Source of the DNA: Granulosicoccus sp.
Lineage (GTDB): Bacteria > Pseudomonadota > Gammaproteobacteria > Granulosicoccales > Granulosicoccaceae
Length of the DNA stretch: 64,000 nucleotides
Assembly (NCBI GenBank): GCA_023301725.1
Contig: JALZUD010000019.1
Span: 31,507-95,506, forward strand
Direction: 5' to 3'
The notes under the pieces were generated by a model. That model was not told where the DNA came from. It saw only the letters and a program-made list of their open reading frames with translations, and did no database searches. This document shows positions 55,126 through 63,268 of the stretch, piece by piece; the first letter of the stretch is position 1, and each line of letters begins with the position of its first letter. Position numbers and translations under genes: made by a program.

Positions 55126-56535
55126 ATGCGCCATCCTGTAGATAAAGAAAAACGCCGACTTCTAAAGGCACTGTCAATACTTCCACTAGCCTCTGGCGTT
55201 TCCATGCTCGCAGGAGGCGGTCGCGCCCTTGCAGAAACGTGTGGTTCCAGTAGATCACTCGTTTGCATTTTTATGGCAGGTGGCGCAGATACGTTTAATA
55301 TCTTCGTACCAGGTGGCAGTGCTTACACCGATTACCGCAACTCTCGAAATGAACTGGCAGTAGCTGAGGCAGACATCTTAGAAGTCAGCGATGCGCAGCA
55401 GGGCAGCTTCGGATTCCACAGCCTTCTACCAAGTCTTAAAACATTCTACGATGAACAACGGCTAGCCGTTGTGAGCAACACTGGCACTCTCATACAACCG
55501 ACGACGAAATCAGATTTCCTCGGAACGGTTGCCCTTCCACAAGCACTCTTTGCGCACAACACACAGCAAACGTTGTGGCAGACCGGTGCGGGAATTGTCA
55601 GTGGCAGTACATCTTTCGGCTGGGGCGGGGCCATCAGTGATCACGCAAGCGAATGCAACGGCAACATCCCGGTCGCGCCTGCATTTTCGATGGGAGGCAG
55701 CACTGATTTCCTCGCCTCTGCCAACTCTAACTACATCAGCCTGAACGCCGACATCGCCGTTGAGCGTATGTTCGGCTTCAACAATATTAGTGACTGGATT
55801 CCTGTTGATCGTCTCTCACGTGTGGGGCCCACTCTTGAATCATTGATAAGACAAGGACAAGCCAGTGGTAATACGCTGATGAGCCGTGCAATAGCCAATT
55901 CAGTAGGACGCGCCACTGACGCTACCACCGAGCTGCACTCAGCGCTGGCTGACAATACCCTAAGCGGCGTTAGCTTAAATACCCGCAACAAACTAGCAAC
56001 ACAGCTTCATCTTGTTGCACGCCTTATTGCATCACGCGAGCAACTAGGTATGGAGAAGCAGATATTTTTCGTACAGATGGGCGGTTGGGACACACACTCT
56101 GATCAACTAGAACGCCAGCCCGACCTATTCAGAAGCTTCAATGAGGCCATCACTATGTATCAGGGGGCCATTGACGACCTTGGTCTGGCAGACAGCGTCA
56201 CCTCATTCACTGCGTCAGATTTTGGTCGCACACTCAGCAGCAATGGTAACGGCACTGACCACGGTTGGGGAGGACACAGCTTTGTTTTTGGAGGCGCTGT
56301 AGATGGCGGGCGTGTCGTTGGCGAAACACCAAACTATGCAGCAACCAACAACGAAGACGATGCTGGAGAGGCGGACGGCAGCTTTGCCGGTCGGATTATT
56401 CCAAAAATATCAGTTAATCAATACGCCGCCACATTGTCTCGCTGGATGGGCGTCTCAGAAGCTGATCTGGCGCAAGCGTTGCCAGACTTGCAGAATTTTA
56501 CCGAGACAGATCTCGGCTTTATGAAACCTGCCTAG
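55126..56535 (+). CDS. DUF1501 domain-containing exported protein
   Basis: It has 469 residues. The N-terminus EKRRLLKALSILPLASGVSM has a twin-arginine pattern with cleavage near ALA-E (about 36), so Tat export is likely. DUF1501 features: LVCIFMAGGADTFNIFVPG, FGFHSLLPSLKTFYDEQRLA, FVQMGGWDTHSDQ, TASDFGRTLSSNGNGTDHGW and GGHSFVFGGAV. The fold is alkaline-phosphatase/sulfatase-like. It partners with the DUF1800 gene upstream. A 14-base tandem repeat begins at its stop codon. Confidence 0.92.
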   Translation: MRHPVDKEKRRLLKALSILPLASGVSMLAGGGRALAETCGSSRSLVCIFMAGGADTFNIFVPGGSAYTDYRNSRNELAVAEADILEVSDAQQGSFGFHSLLPSLKTFYDEQRLAVVSNTGTLIQPTTKSDFLGTVALPQALFAHNTQQTLWQTGAGIVSGSTSFGWGGAISDHASECNGNIPVAPAFSMGGSTDFLASANSNYISLNADIAVERMFGFNNISDWIPVDRLSRVGPTLESLIRQGQASGNTLMSRAIANSVGRATDATTELHSALADNTLSGVSLNTRNKLATQLHLVARLIASREQLGMEKQIFFVQMGGWDTHSDQLERQPDLFRSFNEAITMYQGAIDDLGLADSVTSFTASDFGRTLSSNGNGTDHGWGGHSFVFGGAVDGGRVVGETPNYAATNNEDDAGEADGSFAGRIIPKISVNQYAATLSRWMGVSEADLAQALPDLQNFTETDLGFMKPA

Positions 56536-56603
56536 GTCGGGCCTCGCAGGTCGGGCCTCGCAGGTCGGGCCTCGCAGGTCGGACCACGCTGGTCGAGCTT
56601 CGC
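56534..56603 (+). repeat. Tandem 14-base repeat, about five copies
   Basis: AGGTCGGGCCTCGC occurs three times exactly, then AGGTCGGACCACGC and TGGTCGAGCTTCGC. The array begins within the DUF1501 stop codon. It may affect the transcript end or be slippage-prone spacer DNA. Confidence 0.8.
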
Positions 56604-56705
56604 AGCTCAAGGCGCGTGGCGAGCACAAAAGCCTCTGTAAAGCTGTCGAATCTCAGGAACCCGTGCGGCAGAACTTACTCCTGCCGCGCGCACACCTCTC
56701 AAGTT

Positions 56706-57041
56706 CTATTGCCCTTCCCACAGAACGTTCTCACGCGCTGTAGCTGCGGCTTCAAGCAGACTGATCAGAGGTCCTGCCCTTTTATCAAGGCCGATAGGGG
56801 CCTCTCTGTCTTCATCCTCATCAAAATCTGATGCTTTGTCGTTAGCTGACGGTTGATCTGTGTCCTGCACACTCATTCTTTCCAGCGCATCGTTCAGCTT
56901 TGCCAGAGCGGCAGGCACATCCTCTGCCATGATAGCGCCAGGTACGTTTCCACTCTGGCCCATGAGCTTAAGTAGGGCAACAGCCGCCGTACCGAACATA
57001 GTGATGTCAGAATACGAATTGCTTGTAAAGGTAACGAGCAT
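56706..57041 (-). CDS. DUF1840 family protein
   Basis: It has 111 residues from the ATG at 57041 (MLVTFTSNSYSDITMFGTAA), the family's usual start; the frame extends four codons further. It continues LLKLMGQSGNVPGAIMAEDV and PAALAKLNDAL, followed by an acidic linker (SDFDEDEDREAP) and a helical end (RAGPLISLLEAAATARENVL). It is a small cytoplasmic protein of unknown function, divergent from the next gene with only 26 bases between starts. Confidence 0.88.
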   Translation of the reverse strand: MLVTFTSNSYSDITMFGTAAVALLKLMGQSGNVPGAIMAEDVPAALAKLNDALERMSVQDTDQPSANDKASDFDEDEDREAPIGLDKRAGPLISLLEAAATARENVLWEGQ

Positions 57042-57067
57042 GATGATCTTCAATAGAGGCTTATATT

Positions 57068-57763
57068 TTGGCAGACTTTAACACACACATTTTTGGTGCG
57101 GCGGCAGTGGTTAGCCTAGGTGCAGCTTGTGCCACCAAACTTTTCGACTTAAACATGCCAGAAGGCGCTGCATTGATGCTAGCGGGCACTGTTGGCGGTG
57201 TTCTGCCAGATATCGATTTGCGAAAATCCGAGCCTTCCAAGGCCTTATTTTCGATTCTGGGGTTGTTCGCTGGACTCATCTGGCTGTTCGCTAACCTGAG
57301 TAGCCTGACTGGGCTCGAGCTGTGGCTAGGCACTGTGCTGATGTATCTCATTGTGCGCTTCCCGGTGGGTTACATGTTTCACAAGCTAACGACACACCGT
57401 GGCGCCATGCACTCTTTAATTGCCGCCGTTATGTTTTCGGTCATCACCTGTGCCATTGCATGGCAGCACGTACAAACCAGCGCCCTGCAAAGCTGGCTGC
57501 TCGGCGCCTCAGTGCTTGTTGGCGTCTTGACGCATCTCATACTGGATGAAATCTACAGTGTGGATTTTACTGGAGTGCGTATTCGGCGATCTTTTGGTAG
57601 TGCGCTAAAACCATTGGACACACAACAGTTGCCTGCTAGCTGCCTTATTATTTTTATTACTCTGGTGGCGTGGTTCTGGTGTGCGCCCTATGAAGATGCA
57701 CTACAGCAGATGAACCAGCGTTACCTTGAGTGGCGACCAGCTCTCATCCCAACTTGGCTTTAG
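57068..57763 (+). CDS. Inner-membrane metal-dependent hydrolase, YdjM/DUF457-like
   Basis: It has 231 residues with four or five hydrophobic segments. The metal-ligand motifs of the family are present: FNTHIFGAAAV (His), GGVLPDIDLRKSEPSK (Asp), KLTTHRGAMHSLIAAV (His) and VGVLTHLILDEIYSV (His, Asp). The start appears to be TTG at 57068. YdjM is known in E. coli as an SOS-regulated membrane protein; function is otherwise unclear. It is convergent with the next gene across a bidirectional terminator. Confidence 0.85.
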   Translation: MADFNTHIFGAAAVVSLGAACATKLFDLNMPEGAALMLAGTVGGVLPDIDLRKSEPSKALFSILGLFAGLIWLFANLSSLTGLELWLGTVLMYLIVRFPVGYMFHKLTTHRGAMHSLIAAVMFSVITCAIAWQHVQTSALQSWLLGASVLVGVLTHLILDEIYSVDFTGVRIRRSFGSALKPLDTQQLPASCLIIFITLVAWFWCAPYEDALQQMNQRYLEWRPALIPTWL

Positions 57764-57835
57764 CAATAACCCCGGCACACGAACGCTGAATATTGCGTGA
57801 AATTTAAATTGCGATAATTACGGCAACGTTAAATA

Positions 57836-57869
57836 AAAAAAGGGCAGCTATTGCTAGCTGCCCTTTTTT
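57836..57869. terminator. Bidirectional intrinsic terminator
   Basis: GGGCAGCTA pairs with TAGCTGCCC around TTGC, flanked by an A-run on the left and TTTTTTATTT on the right, so it works for the convergent genes on both strands. Confidence 0.92.
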
Positions 57870-57903
57870 ATTTGATCCATCTTATTTGCACAACGGCACC
57901 CTC

Positions 57904-59307
57904 TTATAAGGCTGCTGTCTTAACTTCCAGCTCCTCAAGCGCCTCGAATGTAATGCCACCACGGCCTAACCCATTCTCGGTTTGAAATTTCTCAACCGCA
58001 TCAAAAGTATTGCGCCCTGCTATTCCATCAGCGGGGCCAGGATTAAAACCTTCACGTTGCAAAGCTCTTTGTATTGAGGAAATAATTTCTGGCGTCATGT
58101 CAGTTTCACAAAGAACCTGCCGCCATTCCAACTTACCAGGAGCAACCTGTTCGCGGCTTGTTACTGTTCGCGTGCGAGCAGGAATAATAATGCGACGCTC
58201 AGTCGCAGGAGTAATCAGCAGCTGTGCAGCAACCGACTGAAATTCTGCAGGGACCTCCTGCGTGACCGTGACTGCAGGTTCGGAAATCTCTATGCGTTCA
58301 ATACTTGTAAACTGCGCAGGCTGAGCATCAAGACAAACAACACGCCCTGTAGGTGTGGCTGTATCCTCCACGTCAGCATCCTTCGCCAACCAGAAAAACT
58401 GAGGCTCCTGTGTCTTCACACGTTTAGTGATGGTTTCAAATTGCGCAGGTACAGACTCACGAATTTCTTCTGAAGGCTTAACAAGCCGCTGCACTTGAAC
58501 TGTTTGATACTCAGCTGGCACGCTGACAGTCTTGGTTGTTGCAGCTTGATCGAGCACTGTCTTAGTGAGAGTTTCATAACGCTCAGGCACCTGGGTCAAA
58601 CACATAATTTCACCTGCCGTGTTATCGGAGCGCTCTACTAGACCGCAGTGCTCCCATACGGTTCGCGCAGGCTCTACCAGTACAGATTCAGATTCTGTGC
58701 GATACACCGCCGGTACATCAACAATTTGAACAGACGCCTCCTTCACTTCAATCTGTTCTTCTACCGATTCAAATTCAGCAGGTGTGACGGTGATTTTTTC
58801 TTCACTCGGTTTTACAAGCACTCTCTGGCTTTGCGTTTCGTACTGCGCCTCAATGAAGTACTCGGTAAAACAAGAACCTGGAGCTGCTGAATCAAGATCC
58901 ACCCCCGAGGTAACGATATGCGCAAGCATGTCAGGGCTTGCCGGTATAACCTGACCATTGACTGAACTTGTCCATTGCTGTTCAGCTGCACTAATTTCAA
59001 TTTCTTCGATAACTGTTTTGTATGTTGCCTCTCGCACATTGAGTTTTTCGCTAGCCTCCTTGACTATAAGCATCCGCTCAACTTCTTTGTATTCAGCTTC
59101 AACAGCCTCGATACGCTCTGACTCTTCCTGAAGAACAACCTCTGCTGTTTTCAAGTCGAATTTAGGTGGCGTGATGGCTTTCGCGTAACATTCGCCTGGC
59201 TGCGCTTCTGGCAAATTTATTGTGTTGTCAATCTGCTGGGCAGTGGCTGGTAAAGCTGAAAATCCGCTAGCGAAAATGCCAATCAAAGGCAAAGTCAAAT
59301 TGCGCAC
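57904..59307 (-). CDS. Exported repeat protein with C-terminal peptidoglycan-binding domain
   Basis: It has 467 residues from a GTG at 59307, nine bases after GGAG; the signal peptide reads RNLTLPLIGIFASGFSALPA with cleavage after ATA (about 23). Residues about 35-400 contain at least nine imperfect copies of a beta-type unit, roughly PAEYxTVxxxxLVKPSxE, e.g. VPAEYQTVQVQRLVKPSEE and VPAEFQSVAAQLLITPATE, with Cys-containing insertions. The C-terminus (about 405-460) is a PG_binding_1 domain: SIQRALQREGFNPGPADGIA. It probably binds the cell wall; the repeat's role is unknown. Confidence 0.85.
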   Translation of the reverse strand: MRNLTLPLIGIFASGFSALPATAQQIDNTINLPEAQPGECYAKAITPPKFDLKTAEVVLQEESERIEAVEAEYKEVERMLIVKEASEKLNVREATYKTVIEEIEISAAEQQWTSSVNGQVIPASPDMLAHIVTSGVDLDSAAPGSCFTEYFIEAQYETQSQRVLVKPSEEKITVTPAEFESVEEQIEVKEASVQIVDVPAVYRTESESVLVEPARTVWEHCGLVERSDNTAGEIMCLTQVPERYETLTKTVLDQAATTKTVSVPAEYQTVQVQRLVKPSEEIRESVPAQFETITKRVKTQEPQFFWLAKDADVEDTATPTGRVVCLDAQPAQFTSIERIEISEPAVTVTQEVPAEFQSVAAQLLITPATERRIIIPARTRTVTSREQVAPGKLEWRQVLCETDMTPEIISSIQRALQREGFNPGPADGIAGRNTFDAVEKFQTENGLGRGGITFEALEELEVKTAAL

Positions 59308-59462
59308 GATGAATAACTCCACAGTTGTATGAGTTCAGAGCTGCTCCGACCCTTCAATGAGAACCCGAGTCAGCTCGTTGAAATTGCTATAGCTCATATG
59401 GTAGGCCAATGAACACCGACTTGCATGAACAATGCACTTTTACCGGTGTTACTTCGTCAAAA

Positions 59463-61076
59463 CTATGACAAATTGAGCCTTGAACGTACCACTAGAGTGC
59501 ATCCCAACAACGCAAGCAACCATAGTGCCGTCGCGCCACCACTGTCGTTTTCAAGCACTGCTGTGCGCTCATTAGTCTCATTACTCTCGCCACCCTCGTT
59601 GGCCTCTCCACCCTCGCCCTCGCTACCTTCTGAGGACGCACTGACCAATGGTGACGGATCATCTCCATCAAGCAGGCCATCGCCGTCAGTGTCTGGATCA
59701 TTAGGATCAGTGCCAGCAACTATCTCTGCAGAGTCATCCAGATTGTCGTCATCAGTGTCTGCTTTGGTGGGTGATGTTAAAAATTCACTAACCTCATCGC
59801 CGTCATTTAATCGATCACCATCAGTATCAACGACATTGGGGTCTGAACCCCAGGTGAACACTTCTTCACCATCTTTTAATCCATCACCATCACTGTCATC
59901 AGACAACGGATTTGTTTCATAAACGTTGACCTCAGGGCCATCAAACAGATTGTCGTCATCTGAATCTGAATTAGAAGGGTCTGTGCCATGCACGTTGGTT
60001 TCATCAAGATCAGTGAGGCCGTCATTATCAGAGTCTGGTGGAACATCCAGTTCTAGTGTCTCGTGCAGGCTAGTTTCACTAGAAACGCCTCCACCACGAG
60101 TGGTACTACCTGAAAACACATGCCATTGTGTGCCAATCACCACGCCACCACCGCTATGACGCCCAATATTCACGTTGTGCAAGGGACGCCAGCTGTCGTT
60201 GACTACGTCGTAGGCCTCGACCGTTAACAACGCAGTTTCGCTGGCACCTATCTCACCGCCAGCAACCAGTAATTCCTGACCAGCAGATGCAACCATGGCA
60301 CCTGCTCGCTCGGTAACAATGTCCGCACCGCTCGACCACTGCCCAGTGTCAAAATCGTACACATCAGTGGCCGCTATAGTGCTGTTGAACAGCGCATTAT
60401 TCGGGCCGCTAATCGATTGTCGTCCTGCTGCAGCAATGAGCTTATTATTAATTATCGCAGCTGAAAAATGATCACGGGCATTAGGCGCGTCAGGCAATAT
60501 TATCCACTCTCCAGTGCTTGGGTTGTAGCTGTCCATCCAGGGCACAAATCCCCCGTTATGACCTTGGGTATTTCCGCCCACAAGATAAATGATGTCATCC
60601 CGTACAACAGCACTTGCAGAGCCTCTTAGTCGCTCTGCTGGCATTTGACCGACAATGCTCCATGTATTAGTCAAGGTATCTAGAACACGTATATTGGGAT
60701 CGCTTAACTCATCCGGAAATGACCCTCCGAATAAAGAGCCAAGCACATAGATGTTCGTGCCAATTGCCACCGGCTGAAAATGATGTAATTCGATAGAGTC
60801 CGAATTAGAAGGAAGGAGTCCCAGATTTGTCCATTCTTTCGCAACTGAATCATACTTCAACGTGGGACGATTTCGTCGACCACCAATCAGATAGATATCG
60901 GTACCCACAGCCACCGCGCCAGTCTCGTGTCTGGCAATTTCAGCCTCGATTTCTGGAGGAAGATTATTGTCAAGAAACTGCCATTCAGTGTCTGCATCAA
61001 CAGCCGCCGCTGACAAATGAGCAGAAAATAGTAGGCTTGCGATGGTTAAACAATAAAGAGAATACCGATTGAACAT
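59463..61076 (-). CDS. Kelch-repeat protein with calcium-binding TSP3 repeats and C-terminal sorting tail
   Basis: It has 537 residues from the ATG at 61076 (MFNRYSLYCLTIASLLFSAH); the signal peptide ends near SAAA. Residues about 35-345 form a kelch propeller (IYLIGGRRNRPTLKYD, IYLVGGNTQGHNGGF, ELLVAGGEIGASETA). Residues about 350-480 are thrombospondin type-3-like repeats rich in DxDxDG (DSDNDGLTDLDE, DSDGDGLKDGEE, DTDGDGLLDGDD), likely binding calcium. An acidic linker leads to GGATALWLLALLGCTLVVRS, a hydrophobic segment with basic end resembling GlyGly-CTERM tails processed by rhombosortase. It is probably a surface or secreted adhesin-like protein. Confidence 0.85.
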   Translation of the reverse strand: MFNRYSLYCLTIASLLFSAHLSAAAVDADTEWQFLDNNLPPEIEAEIARHETGAVAVGTDIYLIGGRRNRPTLKYDSVAKEWTNLGLLPSNSDSIELHHFQPVAIGTNIYVLGSLFGGSFPDELSDPNIRVLDTLTNTWSIVGQMPAERLRGSASAVVRDDIIYLVGGNTQGHNGGFVPWMDSYNPSTGEWIILPDAPNARDHFSAAIINNKLIAAAGRQSISGPNNALFNSTIAATDVYDFDTGQWSSGADIVTERAGAMVASAGQELLVAGGEIGASETALLTVEAYDVVNDSWRPLHNVNIGRHSGGGVVIGTQWHVFSGSTTRGGGVSSETSLHETLELDVPPDSDNDGLTDLDETNVHGTDPSNSDSDDDNLFDGPEVNVYETNPLSDDSDGDGLKDGEEVFTWGSDPNVVDTDGDRLNDGDEVSEFLTSPTKADTDDDNLDDSAEIVAGTDPNDPDTDGDGLLDGDDPSPLVSASSEGSEGEGGEANEGGESNETNERTAVLENDSGGATALWLLALLGCTLVVRSRLNLS

Positions 61077-61175
61077 CGTGTGTTGAGGCTCTGAAAAACA
61101 CCTATAGCGGCATATTCCAAACCATTGGCAACAGCGCCAACGGGACCGTTTCACAAAGTCAGAGCAAAGCCTGTG

Positions 61176-62693
61176 TCACATTTTCTGCACTTGTGACAGA
61201 GTTGCCAATTGGGCTAGTTTTTCAATTCCTTCGGCAATTTTTTCTGAAGGAATGGATGAAAAGCCTACCCTGCAGTAATTAGTAGGCCCGTCAGAACTGG
61301 CAAAATAGTGATCACCTGCGTTGATAATAATACTGTGCTCGGCGGCAAGCTTCTCCAGTGCACTGGCACTCACCTCTTCTGATAGACGCACCCAGAAAGA
61401 CGACCCACCAAAACTAGGTGCAGTAGATGAAAAAACAGGCTGTAACTTCAGAGCTTCATCCATTACCTGCCACCGTTTCTTAAAGGTTTGGGCCAAGCGT
61501 AGAAGAGCAGAGTCGTGGTGGCCCAGTGATAGGAAATGCGCCACGGTACGTTGATTGTTTGTTGGTGGGTGCCGGTACATCAATCGCCGTAACGCCCTGG
61601 CCTGAGCTATGAATTTCTTTGGACCCACCATGAAACCAACACGCAAACCAGGTGCTAGTGTCTTGGACAGGCTACCAACATAGATAACGCGGTGTTCGGT
61701 ATCCAGACTTTTCAGAGCAGGCGTGGGATTGCCAACGAAATTCAATTCACTTTCGTAGTCATCTTCAATAATAGTGACGCCATGCTCGGTGGCTTGGGAA
61801 AGCAATTTTTTTCGCGACTCAAGTGGCATCGTGGTTGTCGTAGGGCACTGGTGACTGGGGGTAACGTACAACACGTCACAACGACCTAACCTTTCGTCCG
61901 CCTCCAGGCCATGTTCGCCAACAGGAAAAGTTTCCTGATTCTCAGAAAACAAATTAAAGATGTTGCGAGCGTCCACGTAGCATGGGTCTTCGAGGCCTAC
62001 TACTGATTCTTTGTTCAAGAGCAACTGTCCAATCAGAAATAAAGCGTTCTGAGCGCCAGCAGTTATCAGAATCTCATCAGGCTCTGCCCACACGCCCCTC
62101 CTTGGCAACACACGGGTGTGTATTTGTTCTACTAACAAATCATCGTCATGGTCGACACGGTCTTGTGTCCAGCGACTAATTGCGTCAACCCGCAGGGACA
62201 AGCGGCAGGCCTCGCGCCAATCATTCACTGGAAACAATGACTCATCAGCTTGACCATAGATAAACGGGAAATCATATTGCTTCCAGTTTAGAGGCCGTAC
62301 GATATTACGCTGATCCAGCAAATTGATGACAGTAGAAGGCCCTGCCTGAAAATCCTCTTGGATAGGCGTTTCGTCGTGTTCCGTGGGCACAGGGCGAAGC
62401 ATGTCGACACGACCGCTCAGCATGTCCGGGTTTACAAAGTAACCTCGACGCTCTTGCGATAACAGATAGTTCTCGTCAATGAGATGCTGATAGGCCAGAA
62501 CAACAGTATTACGGGCAACGCTTAGTTGCCTGGATAATTCTCTAGAGGACGGCAAAGCAACATCTGTCGGAATGCGGCCGTCGAGAATGGCCTTTACCAG
62601 AACTTGACGCAGCTGTGCCTGTAGGCTTTGATCACTCTGGCTGTCCAGTTTGAAAAGCTGATACCACATCGGTTTATCATTGGTTCTAACCAC
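61176..62693 (-). CDS. MocR-family transcriptional regulator with aminotransferase-like domain
   Basis: It has 505 residues. The N-terminal GntR-type winged helix (about 20-85) contains PSSRELSRQLSVARNTVVLA. The fold-type-I aminotransferase domain (about 135-495) includes AGAQNALFLIGQLL, VTPSHQCPTTTTMP, EDDYESELNF and the PLP lysine in IYVGSLSKTLAPGLRVGF. MocR regulators often control B6, GABA or taurine metabolism from a divergent gene, but the upstream gene here is co-directional, so the target is unclear. Confidence 0.93.
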   Translation of the reverse strand: MVRTNDKPMWYQLFKLDSQSDQSLQAQLRQVLVKAILDGRIPTDVALPSSRELSRQLSVARNTVVLAYQHLIDENYLLSQERRGYFVNPDMLSGRVDMLRPVPTEHDETPIQEDFQAGPSTVINLLDQRNIVRPLNWKQYDFPFIYGQADESLFPVNDWREACRLSLRVDAISRWTQDRVDHDDDLLVEQIHTRVLPRRGVWAEPDEILITAGAQNALFLIGQLLLNKESVVGLEDPCYVDARNIFNLFSENQETFPVGEHGLEADERLGRCDVLYVTPSHQCPTTTTMPLESRKKLLSQATEHGVTIIEDDYESELNFVGNPTPALKSLDTEHRVIYVGSLSKTLAPGLRVGFMVGPKKFIAQARALRRLMYRHPPTNNQRTVAHFLSLGHHDSALLRLAQTFKKRWQVMDEALKLQPVFSSTAPSFGGSSFWVRLSEEVSASALEKLAAEHSIIINAGDHYFASSDGPTNYCRVGFSSIPSEKIAEGIEKLAQLATLSQVQKM

Positions 62694-62695
62694 GT

Positions 62696-63268
62696 TTACC
62701 TGTCTCTTTTACCATCGATACTACTCAATTCCGGCTCAAGATCAGATAGAGATTCAGGTAATTCAGATTCTGACAATTTTGGTATTTCCAACTCACCGGG
62801 CAGCGACATTTTGAGGACGTTTTGGCTTGCCACTGACTCACCGCCAACAGCTGAGTGTTCAGGTGAATCGCCCGCGTGTTTTGCATTGGATACACGTGAG
62901 TCGCTAGTCACACGACGAGACAAAGTAGGAACTTGCTTGACACCTGCATCTGCAGCATCATCCATGGCAAAGGCTTCAGCATTCGTGCCAGAAGATGTTG
63001 GCGCCTTATTGCCTACCACTTTTTGTTGACTAGTGCTTACGTTAGGTTTTCTGCTCATATCATGTAACCGCTTGATACTTTTCCTGGCATCCATCAAATC
63101 AGACACAGCAGCTCGCTGCTCCTGAACCATAATCAATTTCAGTTTTTCGATTTTGCCTCTAGCGATACGACGCTCTCTTATTGCAGCAATGCAATAGCCA
63201 ATGGAGGCACCTAGTAAAGTTACTAGACCAAGTGTTAAAAAGAAAAACTGGGGGGTCTGGAAATTCAT
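62696..63268 (-). CDS. Membrane-anchored coiled-coil protein of unknown function
   Basis: It has 190 residues. One N-terminal membrane helix (about 8-30: FFFLTLGLVTLLGASIGYCI) is followed by a basic heptad-like helix (RERRIARGKIEKLKLIMVQE, QRAAVSDLMDARKSIKRLHD). The rest is a low-complexity Ser/Glu-rich tail ending LSDLEPELSSIDGKRDR. Its ATG overlaps the stop of the OmpA-like gene (ATGA), so the two are co-translated and probably act together at the envelope. It ends two bases before the MocR start. Confidence 0.75.
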   Translation of the reverse strand: MNFQTPQFFFLTLGLVTLLGASIGYCIAAIRERRIARGKIEKLKLIMVQEQRAAVSDLMDARKSIKRLHDMSRKPNVSTSQQKVVGNKAPTSSGTNAEAFAMDDAADAGVKQVPTLSRRVTSDSRVSNAKHAGDSPEHSAVGGESVASQNVLKMSLPGELEIPKLSESELPESLSDLEPELSSIDGKRDR

